Both the position numbers and the translations under genes were made by a program. The notes under the pieces are model-generated. The model was given only the letters and a program-made list of their open reading frames with translations. It did not search any database and was not told where the DNA came from. Of a stretch of 64,000 nucleotides of DNA, positions 16,605 through 25,633 are shown one piece after another. Each line of letters begins with the position of its first letter. The first letter of the stretch is position 1. Source of the DNA: CG2-30-46-19 sp034414555 (GTDB lineage: Bacteria > Chloroflexota > Dehalococcoidia > GIF9 > AB-539-J10); the NCBI GenBank assembly GCA_034414555.1, contig DAOUMA010000009.1, positions 1-64,000 on the forward strand, in the 5' to 3' direction.

Positions 16605-17537
16605 ATGGAATATAAAGCGCCAATCGAGTCCAATACCGGGGTAGTAAACGAAATAACTCTGGGCAAACCAGGAGGGAAAAGTGTAAGAGTTGGAGGGGAA
16701 AATATCTTGCCATTTCATTTTTTTGACGATGGCTTATGGCCAAATCCACCAGTATTTGCTCTACAGATTCTTGACCGGGAGCCACCTGAAGACTTACCCA
16801 ACTTTTTATATCAGCCCTTCAAGGATGTTGTGCATGACCCTGCGAAGTGGGCTGCGAAAATCGAGGAATTCGATTATGTAGATGCGATACAGCTTTATCT
16901 CCTAAGCACTGACCCTGCAGATCAGGATTCACCACCTGAAAGGGCAGCAGAGGTGGCCAGAAAGGTGGCAGAAACAGCAACTCTTCCGTTAATTATTTAC
17001 GGCTCTGGAGACCCTGACAAAGACGCTAAGGTTCTTCCTGCGGTTTGTGAAGCAGTTGATGGTATGAATTATCTCATAGGGCCAGTGCAAAAGGAAAACT
17101 ATGAGGTGGTGGGAAAAGCAATTCTGGATCATGGGCTTTTCGCCAGCGCCCAAACTCCCATGGATATCAATCTACTTAAGGAGCTCAATGTAAAGCTGGG
17201 ACATTTCTTCCCTCTAGAGAAGATCGTTATTGACCCTTTAAGTCCAGCATTGGGTTACGGTATAGAATATACGTACAGTCTAATGGAGAGGGTAAAGCAG
17301 CTTGGAGAAATCATCAAAGATAAAATGACGCAGATGCCTATGATTGCTGATTTCGCCACCGAAGTCTGGAGATCAAAACAGGCCAGGGAAAATGAGGAAC
17401 AAGGGATACTCTGGGAAGCGATGACTTCACTCTCACTCCTCACCGCTGGAGCAAATATCCTGACTCACAGGCATCTCAAGTCTATAAGACTAGTAAAGGA
17501 AATGTACGAAAGCGAGGTAAAGCAATGGCAGAAGTAG
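16605..17537 (+). CDS. acsD: corrinoid/iron-sulfur protein small subunit
   Basis: Small (beta) subunit of the corrinoid iron-sulfur protein that carries methyl groups from AcsE to acetyl-CoA synthase. It is a TIM-barrel protein without iron-sulfur ligands. Recognisable stretches are PFHFFDDGLWPNPPVFALQI near residue 37, LPLIIYGSGDPDKDAKVLP near 127, PLSPALGYGIEYTYS near 207 and GANILTHRHLKSIRLV near 284. The 310-residue length is standard. GGGAGG precedes the ATG. Its last 13 bases overlap the start of cdhA, suggesting translational coupling of the corrinoid protein with CODH. Confidence 0.94.
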   Translation: MEYKAPIESNTGVVNEITLGKPGGKSVRVGGENILPFHFFDDGLWPNPPVFALQILDREPPEDLPNFLYQPFKDVVHDPAKWAAKIEEFDYVDAIQLYLLSTDPADQDSPPERAAEVARKVAETATLPLIIYGSGDPDKDAKVLPAVCEAVDGMNYLIGPVQKENYEVVGKAILDHGLFASAQTPMDINLLKELNVKLGHFFPLEKIVIDPLSPALGYGIEYTYSLMERVKQLGEIIKDKMTQMPMIADFATEVWRSKQARENEEQGILWEAMTSLSLLTAGANILTHRHLKSIRLVKEMYESEVKQWQK

Positions 17538-19834
17538 TAAAAGAGCTAACTAGAAAGGAAAAGGAAATTCGAGAGCTGATAAGGGCTGAGATTCCTTGGG
17601 AGCCTGTTGGCCCTACCCCAATGCCAGAAATCCCAGACCTTAGGTCATGGGACATGAGGCTGCTTAAGACTTACAAGCCCTGGTATGCCCCCTTCTGTGA
17701 CCTGTGCTGTCTTTGTACCTATGGAAAGTGTGACCTTACCCAGGGGAGGAGAGGGGCTTGTGGCTTGGATATAGCAACTCAGCAGTCAAGGATTATTCTT
17801 CTCGCTTGCTTGATGGGATGCTCAGCCCATGCCGCTCATGGCGGTCATATACTGGAGCATTTGATTGAGAAGCATGGCGCTGATAAAAAGATTGATATGG
17901 GCACATATATCGAGCTCGAGGCTCCAAATATAAGGACGGTTACTGGATTAAAGCCAGAGACCTTGGGTGACCTTAAGACGGTCATAGAGTATGTATATAA
18001 GGAGATTACTCATCTTCTGGACTCAACTCATACGGGGCAGGAGGGAAGCTATCTGGATTACGAATCCAAAGCCCTCCACGCCAGCATGCTGGACCATGTA
18101 GGGATGGAGGTGGCTGACATCGCCCAGATTGTGGGTTTTAGTTATCCTACCTCCGTTGCCGATACTCCACTGGTAGATATGGGATGGGGCTCGATAGATA
18201 AATCCAAGCCGGTGATCTTGCTGGTGGGGCATAATCCAGCTACTTCATGCACCCTCATTGATTACCTGCGTGAGAATGACCTTTATGACAAGATTGAGGT
18301 AGGTGGTATGTGCTGTACTGCTCTGGAGACAACAAGGTATTCCGACAGGGCAAAGGTCGTAGGTCCTCTTTCCAGGCAACTCTTCTTCATCAGGACGGGC
18401 ATTGCCGATGTAATAATGACAGACGAGCAATGCATCAGGACTGATATGCCTATCGAGGCAGACAAGGTTGACTCACGGGTTATCGCCTGTCTGGATAAGG
18501 CAATGTACGGCCTCGAGGATGCCACTGATTGGGACACAGAAGAGATAGTGAAACAGATGGTGGAGGAGAAAAAGCATTTCGCCATCCTTGACCCTGAAAA
18601 GGCGGCTGAGGTGGCGGTAAAAGTTGCCTTGGAAATCGCCCCGAAAAGGAGGAAGGAGTGGATAAGTGAAGAGGAGGCTAAGGAACTTGCGGCAAAATGC
18701 ACTCTATGTGGTATGTGTGAGAGGGTTTGCCCCAATCTGCTTGGGATTGGCAAGGCAATGAAGGACATCTCGGAAGGGAAATACGATGAGCCACAGAAGC
18801 TATTCAACAAGTGCATTGGCTGCGGGAAGTGCGATGAGGAGTGCCCGCAGCATGTTCCTATCGTCAAGGTGATGCAGGTGGTGGCAAGCAAGGAGACCTG
18901 GAAGATTAGGGCTGGACGTGGTGCCATCATGGACACCGAGATAAGGAATGTCGGGGCACCCATAACCCTGGGTACAATCCCCGGAGTTGTTGCCTTTGTG
19001 GGCTGCTCCAACTATCCCGATATTGAGGATATTGCCGACATGGTGGATGAGTTTGCGCGAAGAAAGTATATCGTAGTTCTCACAGGCTGTGCCGCTATGG
19101 TTGCCGGTATGAAGAAGGATGAAGAGGGCAAGAACGTCTATGAGAAATACCCTCCTGATTTCGACGCCGGAGGTGTGGTAAATGTTGGCTCTTGCGTATC
19201 CAATTCTCATATTACCGGAGCGGCGATAAAGATAGCCAACATCTTCGCTGCCTTGCCTTTGAGGGCAAATTATGAGGTAATGGCCGATTATGTTCTTAAC
19301 CGTGTAGGTGCCTGTGGTGTAGCTTGGGGGGCAATGTCCCAGAAGGCAGCTTCCATTGGCACTGGATGCAACAGGTTGGGTATTCCTGTGCTCTTAGGTC
19401 CTCATTCCTCTAAATATAGAAGGCTATTTCTGTCACGAAAGGAAGAAGATGACTGGACAGTCATGGATGCCAGGAAGAGGGAGATTGTAGATACTGCGGA
19501 GCCTTCCCCTGAGCACCTTGCCTATGTAGCAGAAACGAAGGAAAAAGCTATGGTGATGATTCCTAAGCTGTGCATAAGGAAAAACGACACTCCACAAGGA
19601 AGATCAATAAAACTGAATCATTATATTTCCCTGTATAAGAAATATATGGGAGGTGGTCTCCCCGAAGACCTCCACCTCTTTATCAGGAGGGACCCCGATA
19701 TCCCCTTGGTCTATAAGAAAGAGGTAAGGGAGCACCTAAAGCAAATTGGCTGGCAGCCTAAGGAACCTGTTGGTCTTCCCACCTTTATCGGTACTTATCC
19801 CAGCAAGGTTCCCTTAGATGCAGTCATACACTAA
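17525..19834 (+). CDS. cdhA: archaeal-type CO dehydrogenase catalytic subunit (ACDS alpha)
   Basis: Reduces CO2 to CO at a Ni-Fe-S C-cluster; the archaeal ACDS alpha type rather than the bacterial CooS/AcsA type. Marks are the N-terminal cysteine group CDLCCLCTYGKCDLTQGRRGAC (from Cys58), ACLMGCSAHAAHGGH and VGHNPATS. Two extra ferredoxin motifs, CTLCGMCERVC (from 392) and CIGCGKCDEECP (from 430), are present in CdhA but absent from CooS. The C-cluster strings LTGCAAMVAG, VGSCVSNSH and GACGVAWGAM follow. At 769 residues it has normal archaeal length. It is translationally coupled to acsD and precedes cdhB, its epsilon partner. Archaeal-type CODH is known from some uncultured Chloroflexota, fitting lateral acquisition in that lineage. 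Confidence 0.95.
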   Translation: MAEVVKELTRKEKEIRELIRAEIPWEPVGPTPMPEIPDLRSWDMRLLKTYKPWYAPFCDLCCLCTYGKCDLTQGRRGACGLDIATQQSRIILLACLMGCSAHAAHGGHILEHLIEKHGADKKIDMGTYIELEAPNIRTVTGLKPETLGDLKTVIEYVYKEITHLLDSTHTGQEGSYLDYESKALHASMLDHVGMEVADIAQIVGFSYPTSVADTPLVDMGWGSIDKSKPVILLVGHNPATSCTLIDYLRENDLYDKIEVGGMCCTALETTRYSDRAKVVGPLSRQLFFIRTGIADVIMTDEQCIRTDMPIEADKVDSRVIACLDKAMYGLEDATDWDTEEIVKQMVEEKKHFAILDPEKAAEVAVKVALEIAPKRRKEWISEEEAKELAAKCTLCGMCERVCPNLLGIGKAMKDISEGKYDEPQKLFNKCIGCGKCDEECPQHVPIVKVMQVVASKETWKIRAGRGAIMDTEIRNVGAPITLGTIPGVVAFVGCSNYPDIEDIADMVDEFARRKYIVVLTGCAAMVAGMKKDEEGKNVYEKYPPDFDAGGVVNVGSCVSNSHITGAAIKIANIFAALPLRANYEVMADYVLNRVGACGVAWGAMSQKAASIGTGCNRLGIPVLLGPHSSKYRRLFLSRKEEDDWTVMDARKREIVDTAEPSPEHLAYVAETKEKAMVMIPKLCIRKNDTPQGRSIKLNHYISLYKKYMGGGLPEDLHLFIRRDPDIPLVYKKEVREHLKQIGWQPKEPVGLPTFIGTYPSKVPLDAVIH

Positions 19835-19864
19835 TTGGTACAGAGCAAGTTAAAGGAGGGAAAA

Positions 19865-20416
19865 ATGGCAGTGATTCCGTTTCATCGTGTAAATGTCTTG
19901 ACCGGGATAAAAGCAGCAAGGGTAATAGAGGATGCTTCGGAGTATGCCGGTTTCATTCGGAAGGCGAAAAGACCCTTACTTGTGCTTGGTCCTTTGCTAT
20001 CTGAACGGTCGCTTGATGGAAAACTTCTCATTGAGTATGCCCTGGAGATTGCCAAGACTGCCAATATCCCTATATGTGCTACGGCACATGTCAAAGGGAA
20101 AATGACAGAATTGGGGGTAAAGCCTGACAGTGTTTATGATGTGGTGGAGATAGTAAATGCACTGAAGGACCCTGATTGGCAAGGAGTAAAAAAGGAGGGG
20201 AACCATGACCTGGTTATCTTCCTTGGTGTAAGGAGCGACCTTGAGGAGCAATGCCTTTCCGTTCTGAAGCATTTTGCCTACAAGCATTTGAGAACCATGA
20301 CCCTCGACAAGTATTACTTTCCCCATGCAAATTATTCCCTTCCCAATTTCAGGAAAGATGAGCAGTGGAAGGGATTTTTGGAAGAATTGATAGCGAATTT
20401 GACAAAGGAGGAATGA
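19865..20416 (+). CDS. cdhB: ACDS complex epsilon subunit
   Basis: Small partner of CdhA in the archaeal alpha2epsilon2 CODH, with a Rossmann-like fold thought to support electron or FAD contacts. Family features are KRPLLVLGPLL near residue 35, IPICATAHVKGKMTELGV near 70, HDLVIFLGVRSDLEEQCLS near 110 and KYYFPHANYSLPNF near the C-terminus. I start at ATG 19865 because AAGGAGGG ends four bases before it; a TTG directly after the cdhA stop in the same frame lacks a site. The product is 183 residues. cdhC follows after 3 bp. Confidence 0.92.
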   Translation: MAVIPFHRVNVLTGIKAARVIEDASEYAGFIRKAKRPLLVLGPLLSERSLDGKLLIEYALEIAKTANIPICATAHVKGKMTELGVKPDSVYDVVEIVNALKDPDWQGVKKEGNHDLVIFLGVRSDLEEQCLSVLKHFAYKHLRTMTLDKYYFPHANYSLPNFRKDEQWKGFLEELIANLTKEE

Positions 20417-20419
20417 CAC

Positions 20420-21643
20420 ATGGAATGGCATTCGGACATCGGACCACAATACGAAGGCGAGGTGGTAAGGAAGGAGGACCTGTGGCTTGAGTTTGGTGGT
20501 CCCAAAGTAGCTCGCAAGTTTGAGTTCTGCAGATTAAAGAAACCAGAGCAGATTGAGCATGAGAAAGTAGAGGTCATTGGCAAGGATATGAACGAAATGG
20601 AGGAGGGAGGGAGTTATCCTATAGCTATCATAGTGGATGTTGCCGGGGAGCAGCTTGACGAAGACGCACTGCCAGTCCTTGAGAGAAGAATTCATATGTT
20701 CACCAGTTTCATTGAGGGTTGGTATCACATGAATCAAAGAGCCGACACATGGATAAGGCTGAATAAGGACGCTAGGAAAAAGGGCTGGAATACGTTGAAG
20801 GAATACGGAGAAATACTTAATTTCCTCTACACCTCGGAAATGGATATTATCGAGAAAATCCAGATTACTCTCGTCACTGACCCTGATTTAATAGAGAAGC
20901 TTTACCCTGAAGCTAAAGCAGCTTATGATGCCAGAGACGAAAGGGTACTGTCTCTCCATGATGAGGATGTAGATACATTTTACGGGTGTGTTCTTTGCCA
21001 AAGCTTCGCGCCAACCCATATCTCCATCATAGCTCCGGACAGAATTGCTAATTGTGGAGCGATAAATTGGTTCGATGGCAGAGCAGCCGCCAAAATTGAC
21101 CCCGAGGGACCTATATTTGCTATCCCTAAGGGGGACCTTATAGACCCCATAAAGGGGGAATATAAGGGAGCAAATCAGGTGGAATACGAAAGGTCGCTCG
21201 GCACCTATGATAGGGTCTATCTCTACAGTGCTTTTGAGCATCCACATACCTCCTGCGGCTGTTTTGAGGCCATCGTTTTCTATATTCCCGAAGTAGATGC
21301 TTTTGGAATAATCCACCGGGGATTTAAGGGTGAGACTGTGATCGGGGAGACTTTCTCCCACATGGCTGGTGAGACCTCTGGGGGAAGACAGGTGGAGGGG
21401 AGGCTGGGGACTGGCCTGCAGCAGATAAGGTCGCCCAAGTTCATACAGGCAGACGGGGGACTCCACAGAGTGGTCTGGATGCCGAAGGAAATAAAGGAGA
21501 GGTATCGGGAAACGATTGAGGCCAAGGGCCTGTGGGATAAGATAGCTACTGAGGAAGATGTAGCAAATGTGGACCAGCTTCTAAAGTGGCTGGATGAGCA
21601 TCAACATCCCTGGTTAATGGGGCAAGTTGAACTTCCCACATAA
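20420..21643 (+). CDS. cdhC: acetyl-CoA synthase (ACDS beta subunit) with a substituted A-cluster ligand
   Basis: Condenses methyl, CO and CoA at the Ni-Ni-[4Fe-4S] A-cluster. At 407 residues it is the short, methanogen-like form without the N-terminal CODH-contact domain of bacterial AcsB. A-cluster positions align exactly in spacing with Moorella ACS (C506, C509, C518, C528, C595-G-C597). They are Cys190, Cys193, Ser202, Cys212 and Cys279-Gly-Cys281; Phe196 matches F512. Thus the third [4Fe-4S] cysteine is serine (codon TCC at 21023-21025) inside QSFAPTHISII. Everything else around it is well conserved (CGAINWFDGRAAA, HTSCGCFEAI). AAAGGAGG precedes the ATG. It sits between cdhB and acsC, and it is the only ACS gene in the window. 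Confidence 0.95.
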   Translation: MEWHSDIGPQYEGEVVRKEDLWLEFGGPKVARKFEFCRLKKPEQIEHEKVEVIGKDMNEMEEGGSYPIAIIVDVAGEQLDEDALPVLERRIHMFTSFIEGWYHMNQRADTWIRLNKDARKKGWNTLKEYGEILNFLYTSEMDIIEKIQITLVTDPDLIEKLYPEAKAAYDARDERVLSLHDEDVDTFYGCVLCQSFAPTHISIIAPDRIANCGAINWFDGRAAAKIDPEGPIFAIPKGDLIDPIKGEYKGANQVEYERSLGTYDRVYLYSAFEHPHTSCGCFEAIVFYIPEVDAFGIIHRGFKGETVIGETFSHMAGETSGGRQVEGRLGTGLQQIRSPKFIQADGGLHRVVWMPKEIKERYRETIEAKGLWDKIATEEDVANVDQLLKWLDEHQHPWLMGQVELPT

Positions 21644-21667
21644 AGCCCCGATTCAAGGAGGTATATT

Positions 21668-23065
21668 ATGCCGGTTTCAGGATCACAGCTTGTAAAGCTG
21701 CTCCCTAATAGGAGGCCATGCCGTGATTGTGGCTTTCCTACCTGTTTTGCCTTTGCCATGAAGCTCGCTTCAGGAGGAGTCACTGTAGATAAGTGCCCGC
21801 ACCTCTCTCCTGAGGCGAGAGCCGAGATAGAGGAGCTTCTGACTCCGCCTATGAAGCTCGTTGTATTAGGCGCCGGGGAGAATAAGCTCGAAGTTGGCAA
21901 TGAAGAAGTGACATACCGACACGAAAAGACATTTGTCCATGAACCGGGGATTGCTTTGCTTGTCTCCGACAAGGAGAGCGATGGGGAGGTTGAGGGGAAG
22001 GTAAATAAGATAAAGGAAGTGCACTACCCCTGGGTAGGGGTGACGCTACACGCAGACCTTCTGGCTCCTTACTTCGAATCGGGGGATAAGGCCAGATTCG
22101 TAGCGGTAGTGAAAAAACTTCGCGAATCAGTTGACCTGCCTTTGGTTATAATCTCAGAGGATACGGAGGCTTTGTTTGCCGCCAGAGATACATGTGCCGA
22201 CAGGCAGCCCTTAATCTACCCGATAACCCAAGAAAATATAGATACAGCAATCCCTAGGATTAAAGAAAAACCTACGCCGGTGGGTGTTCGGGCTGAAAGC
22301 GTAGAAGGATTGGTGGCTTTAACCACTAAACTAAAGGCTTCGGGTATCGACGACTTAGTTCTAGACCCTGGTTCTAAGACTATGCTGGAAGCCATAAGAG
22401 ACCAGACCCTTATACGCCGAGCAACTCTGAAGCAAACATTCAGACCACTTGGTTACCCTACCATTGCTTTTCCTTGCTTCATGGTTAAAGATGACTCATT
22501 GAAGGAGACGCTGACGGCCTCCTTATACGTGAACAAATATGCTGGTATCATTGTCCTTTCCAACCTTGATTCAGCTCACATGCTTCCGCTTCTGGTGCAG
22601 CGCCTTAACATCTATACCGACCCGCGGTTCCCTATGGCGGTAGAGGAGAAATACTATGAGATAGGAGAACCCAGTGAGGAATCCCCGGTTCTACTGACCT
22701 CAAACTGGGCTTTAACTTATTTCGTGGTAAGTTCAGCAATTGAGTCCACTAAGATTCCGGCATTCCTCCTGGTACAGGATGCAGAAGGGCTTGGCGTCCT
22801 CACCGGCTGGGCAGCGGGCAAGATCAGTGGCAGCACCATAGCTAAGCTGGTCAAAAATTGTGGAATTGAAGAGAGAGTGAAGCATAGACAGTTAGTCCTC
22901 CCGGGGAAAATAGCAAGAATTTCCGGGGAGACAATGGAAGCTCTGGACTGGAAGTGGGAGGTAACAGTTGGTCCCAAGGAAGCAACTGCAATAGGAGCTT
23001 TCCTTCCTAAATATGCCAGGGAACTCAAGGAGAAAATAGCCGCCGGGAAGGCAGTCCCAGAGTGA
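21668..23065 (+). CDS. acsC: corrinoid/iron-sulfur protein large subunit
   Basis: Large (gamma) subunit holding the cobamide and a [4Fe-4S] cluster used for reductive activation. The N-terminal cluster motif CRDCGFPTCFAFAMKL...DKCPH gives C18, C21, C26 and C43, the expected four ligands. A TIM barrel follows (ALLVSDKE, PLVIISED, DDLVLDPGSKTM). The C-terminal Rossmann corrinoid domain contains LTSNWALTYFVVSSAIES and LVLPGKIARISGETMEAL. The length of 465 is typical. AGGAGG precedes the ATG. The stop codon overlaps the next GTG start (GTGA). Confidence 0.94.
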   Translation: MPVSGSQLVKLLPNRRPCRDCGFPTCFAFAMKLASGGVTVDKCPHLSPEARAEIEELLTPPMKLVVLGAGENKLEVGNEEVTYRHEKTFVHEPGIALLVSDKESDGEVEGKVNKIKEVHYPWVGVTLHADLLAPYFESGDKARFVAVVKKLRESVDLPLVIISEDTEALFAARDTCADRQPLIYPITQENIDTAIPRIKEKPTPVGVRAESVEGLVALTTKLKASGIDDLVLDPGSKTMLEAIRDQTLIRRATLKQTFRPLGYPTIAFPCFMVKDDSLKETLTASLYVNKYAGIIVLSNLDSAHMLPLLVQRLNIYTDPRFPMAVEEKYYEIGEPSEESPVLLTSNWALTYFVVSSAIESTKIPAFLLVQDAEGLGVLTGWAAGKISGSTIAKLVKNCGIEERVKHRQLVLPGKIARISGETMEALDWKWEVTVGPKEATAIGAFLPKYARELKEKIAAGKAVPE

Positions 23066-23601
23066 AGAAAGAGGAATCTCTGGCCGGGCAGTTGAAGGAG
23101 ATCTTAACCCCAGATAGAAGGGAAAGGAAGAATTTAATCTCCCTACTGCAGGAAATCCAGGAAAGTCTGGGATATCTTCCTGGAGAGGCGATGAGAGGTC
23201 TGGCTAGCTTCTTGGAAGTGTCGGCGGCTCAGGTCTATTCAGTCGCCACTTTTTATAATCAATTCCGGCTTACACCGATAGGAAAGTATCCCATCCAGGT
23301 TTGTCTGGGGACTGCCTGTCATTTGAAGGGAGGCAAGCTTATCCTCCAAGAATTTGAGAGGCAGCTGGAAATCAAGGTAGGAGAGACGACGGAAGACGGC
23401 AATTTCAGCCTGGAGAGAGTAGCTTGCATGGGATGTTGTATGCTGGCTCCAGTAGTGAGGATAGGTGATAGGGCTCCGGCAGTAAAAATAGGGGATAAGA
23501 TATATTCCAAGATGACGCCTTTCAAAGTAGATGAGGTCTTGGTGCCCTACAGGCAGGAAATTGGAAAAGAGCCATCGGAGGAAGAGCAAATTCCGCGGTA
23601 G
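23062..23601 (+). CDS. nuoE: NuoE/HoxE-like [2Fe-2S] thioredoxin-fold subunit
   Basis: 24-kDa-type diaphorase subunit that carries one [2Fe-2S] cluster and works beside a NuoF-type flavoprotein. The ligands are visible as CLGTACHLKGG (near residues 89-94) and CMGCCMLAP (near 130-134). The N-terminal helical part LISLLQEIQESLGYLP is typical. The start is GTG overlapping the acsC stop, so the gene is coupled to the acs operon. 179 residues is normal. Its presence inside a CODH/ACS operon suggests NAD(H) exchange with the pathway; this is inference. The symbol denotes family only, because no respiratory complex I genes are present. Confidence 0.88.
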   Translation: MKKEESLAGQLKEILTPDRRERKNLISLLQEIQESLGYLPGEAMRGLASFLEVSAAQVYSVATFYNQFRLTPIGKYPIQVCLGTACHLKGGKLILQEFERQLEIKVGETTEDGNFSLERVACMGCCMLAPVVRIGDRAPAVKIGDKIYSKMTPFKVDEVLVPYRQEIGKEPSEEEQIPR

Positions 23602-23698
23602 ACTCCCCTTTATACCTACCTTTGACCTTCAATTCTGGTTAAGTTAGAGTTTGTCTAACAACATGAGGGACCTTCAGGAAATCCGTGGTGATGTTAAG

Positions 23699-25633
23699 AT
23701 GACTTTGGAAGAGCTCACAGACAGAGCGAAATCCGATTGGGAAGCTTTGCAAAGTAGCACCCATGTCCTTATTGGTACCGCTACTTGTGGAAGGGCAGCC
23801 GGTGCTATGGAGACTGTTAAAGCCTTTGAGACAGAGCTAAAGCGCCGGAATATCGAGCTCAAGGTTATCCAGGTCGGCTGTCTGGGACTGTGCTATGCCG
23901 AGCCTCTGGTCATCATATCCAAGCCTGATTCCTTCAATGTAGTGTATCATCATGTGACTCCAGAGCTTGTTCCTCGCCTGGTAGAAGGCTACATCGTCAG
24001 CGATGATCCCTGTCTTGAGCTTGCTTTGGGCACCTTCGAAGTAGGAGAGGAGGGAGAAGCTCCTTATATTCCCGAACTCCCCCGATTTGAAAAGGAGCTT
24101 CGTCTTGTGTTGCGCCGCTGCGGCTACATTGGCCCCGAGAACATAAACCACTACCTCGCCAATGGTGGCTATAAGGGACTGGAGAAAGCATTGAAGATGC
24201 AGCCTGAGCAGGTAGTCAAGGAAGTTAAGAAATCGGGGCTTCGGGGGCGAGGGGGTGCTGGATTCTCTACTGGCCTAAAATGGGAAATTTGCAACAGCTA
24301 CTCTGCTACCCCGAAATATATAGTCTGCAATGCTGATGAGGGTGACCCTGGTGCTTTCATCGACCGGATTGTTTTGGAAAGCGACCCGCAGCAGGTTATA
24401 GAGGGGATGATTATTGGTGGTTATGCCATAGGAGCCAGAGAAGGCTATATTTATATTCGGGCTGAATACCCTCTGGCTGTTGAGCGGGTAAAGGTCGCCT
24501 TAAAGCAAGCAGAGGAGTTGGGCTTCTTGGGGGATAATTTATTGGGCAGTGGTTTTAGCTTCCGTATCAATGTGGCTACTGGAGCTGGCGCTTTCGTCTC
24601 TGGCGAAGAAACGGCATTGATGGCAGCTGTTGAAGGCAAGGCAAGCACACCCAGGCCCAGACCTCCCTATCCAGCGGAGTGTGGGCTATGGGGCAAACCT
24701 ACCATTTTGAATAATGTGAAAACCTTTGCCAATATCCACCTGATAATTGAGAGGGGAGGGGATTGGTTTGCTTCAGTCGGCACCGAAAAGAGCAAAGGGA
24801 CGGCGATGTTTAGCCTGGCAGGTAAGATCAAAGATTCCGGGCTCATCGAAGTACCCATGGGAACAACAGTACATGAGATAGTTTATGATATTGGCGGTGG
24901 AATTCTCAATGATAGGGAATTTAAAGCGGTGCAGATTGGAGGACCCTCGGGGGGTATGATTCCAGCGAATCTGCAGGACACGCCTATAGATTTTGATTCA
25001 CTCACCGCAGTCGGTTCAATGATGGGGTCAGGAGGATTTATTGTCATGGACGAAGATGACTGCGTCGTTGATGCAACGCGTTTCTTCCTGGACTTCATCA
25101 CAAAAGAGTCGTGCGGCAAATGTACGCCGTGCAGATTGGGCAATCTCCAGATGCTCAAAGTTCTGGATAATATCGCAAATGGCAAAGGCAAGATGGAAGA
25201 TATTGACTTCCTCCTCGAGTTGGCGCAGGATATCAAGGCTGGCTCCCTCTGTGGCTTGGGAAGAACAGCTCCTAATCCTGTTCTCACCTCCATCCGCTAC
25301 TTTCGAAGTGAGTATGAAGCTCATATCCTAGAAAAGCGTTGCCCGGCAAAGGTGTGCACTAATCTTACCGCCTACTATATTCTTCCAGATAAATGCGACA
25401 GGGCATGTGAGCATTGTGTCTTAACTTGCCCTAGTGAAGCTATCGAAGGTGGGGCGGGGAAGGTAAAGCATATTGATCAGGAAAAATGCGTAAATTGCGG
25501 CACCTGCATGGATGTCTGCCCTCCAGAGTATAATGCGGTAGTAAAATTGTCACCAATTAGCGCGCTTCCACCAGAGGATCTTGCTGCCAAAGAGAGAGCA
25601 GTGGAGAAAGCCATAGTAGAAACTGAAGACTAA
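23699..25633 (+). CDS. nuoF: NuoF/HoxF/HydB-like NADH-binding flavoprotein with extra ferredoxin domains
   Basis: NAD(H)- and FMN-binding diaphorase subunit. Domain order: an N-terminal thioredoxin-like [2Fe-2S] region (ATCGRAAGA and VGCLGLCYAEP), then the FMN/NAD fold with GRGGAGFSTGLKWE, CNADEGDPGAF and GAGAFVSGEETALM. The N3-type cluster CGKCTPCRLG follows, then two C-terminal [4Fe-4S] motifs (CDRACEHCVLTCPSEAI, CVNCGTCMDVCPPE). This is the HydB/HymB layout of electron-bifurcating hydrogenases and formate dehydrogenases. I choose ATG 23699 because GGTGAT lies six bases upstream. TTG 23651 and ATG 23663 in the same frame lack a site, so the start remains uncertain. The product is 644 residues. 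cooC begins directly after the stop. Confidence 0.88.
   Translation: MTLEELTDRAKSDWEALQSSTHVLIGTATCGRAAGAMETVKAFETELKRRNIELKVIQVGCLGLCYAEPLVIISKPDSFNVVYHHVTPELVPRLVEGYIVSDDPCLELALGTFEVGEEGEAPYIPELPRFEKELRLVLRRCGYIGPENINHYLANGGYKGLEKALKMQPEQVVKEVKKSGLRGRGGAGFSTGLKWEICNSYSATPKYIVCNADEGDPGAFIDRIVLESDPQQVIEGMIIGGYAIGAREGYIYIRAEYPLAVERVKVALKQAEELGFLGDNLLGSGFSFRINVATGAGAFVSGEETALMAAVEGKASTPRPRPPYPAECGLWGKPTILNNVKTFANIHLIIERGGDWFASVGTEKSKGTAMFSLAGKIKDSGLIEVPMGTTVHEIVYDIGGGILNDREFKAVQIGGPSGGMIPANLQDTPIDFDSLTAVGSMMGSGGFIVMDEDDCVVDATRFFLDFITKESCGKCTPCRLGNLQMLKVLDNIANGKGKMEDIDFLLELAQDIKAGSLCGLGRTAPNPVLTSIRYFRSEYEAHILEKRCPAKVCTNLTAYYILPDKCDRACEHCVLTCPSEAIEGGAGKVKHIDQEKCVNCGTCMDVCPPEYNAVVKLSPISALPPEDLAAKERAVEKAIVETED

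Noticed and set aside
18283..19011. Long open frame on the minus strand inside cdhA
   Set aside because: Composition is serine/leucine-rich low-information shadow of a firmly identified CODH gene; no ribosome-binding site or family match.
20987..21064. Idea that CdhC is a degraded gene because of the Ser202 change
   Set aside because: All other catalytic residues, length, ribosome-binding site and operon context are intact, so decay is not supported; kept as a ligand-variant finding instead.
20888..21466. 192-residue minus-strand frame inside cdhC
   Set aside because: Fully covered by conserved cdhC coding sequence; no independent support.
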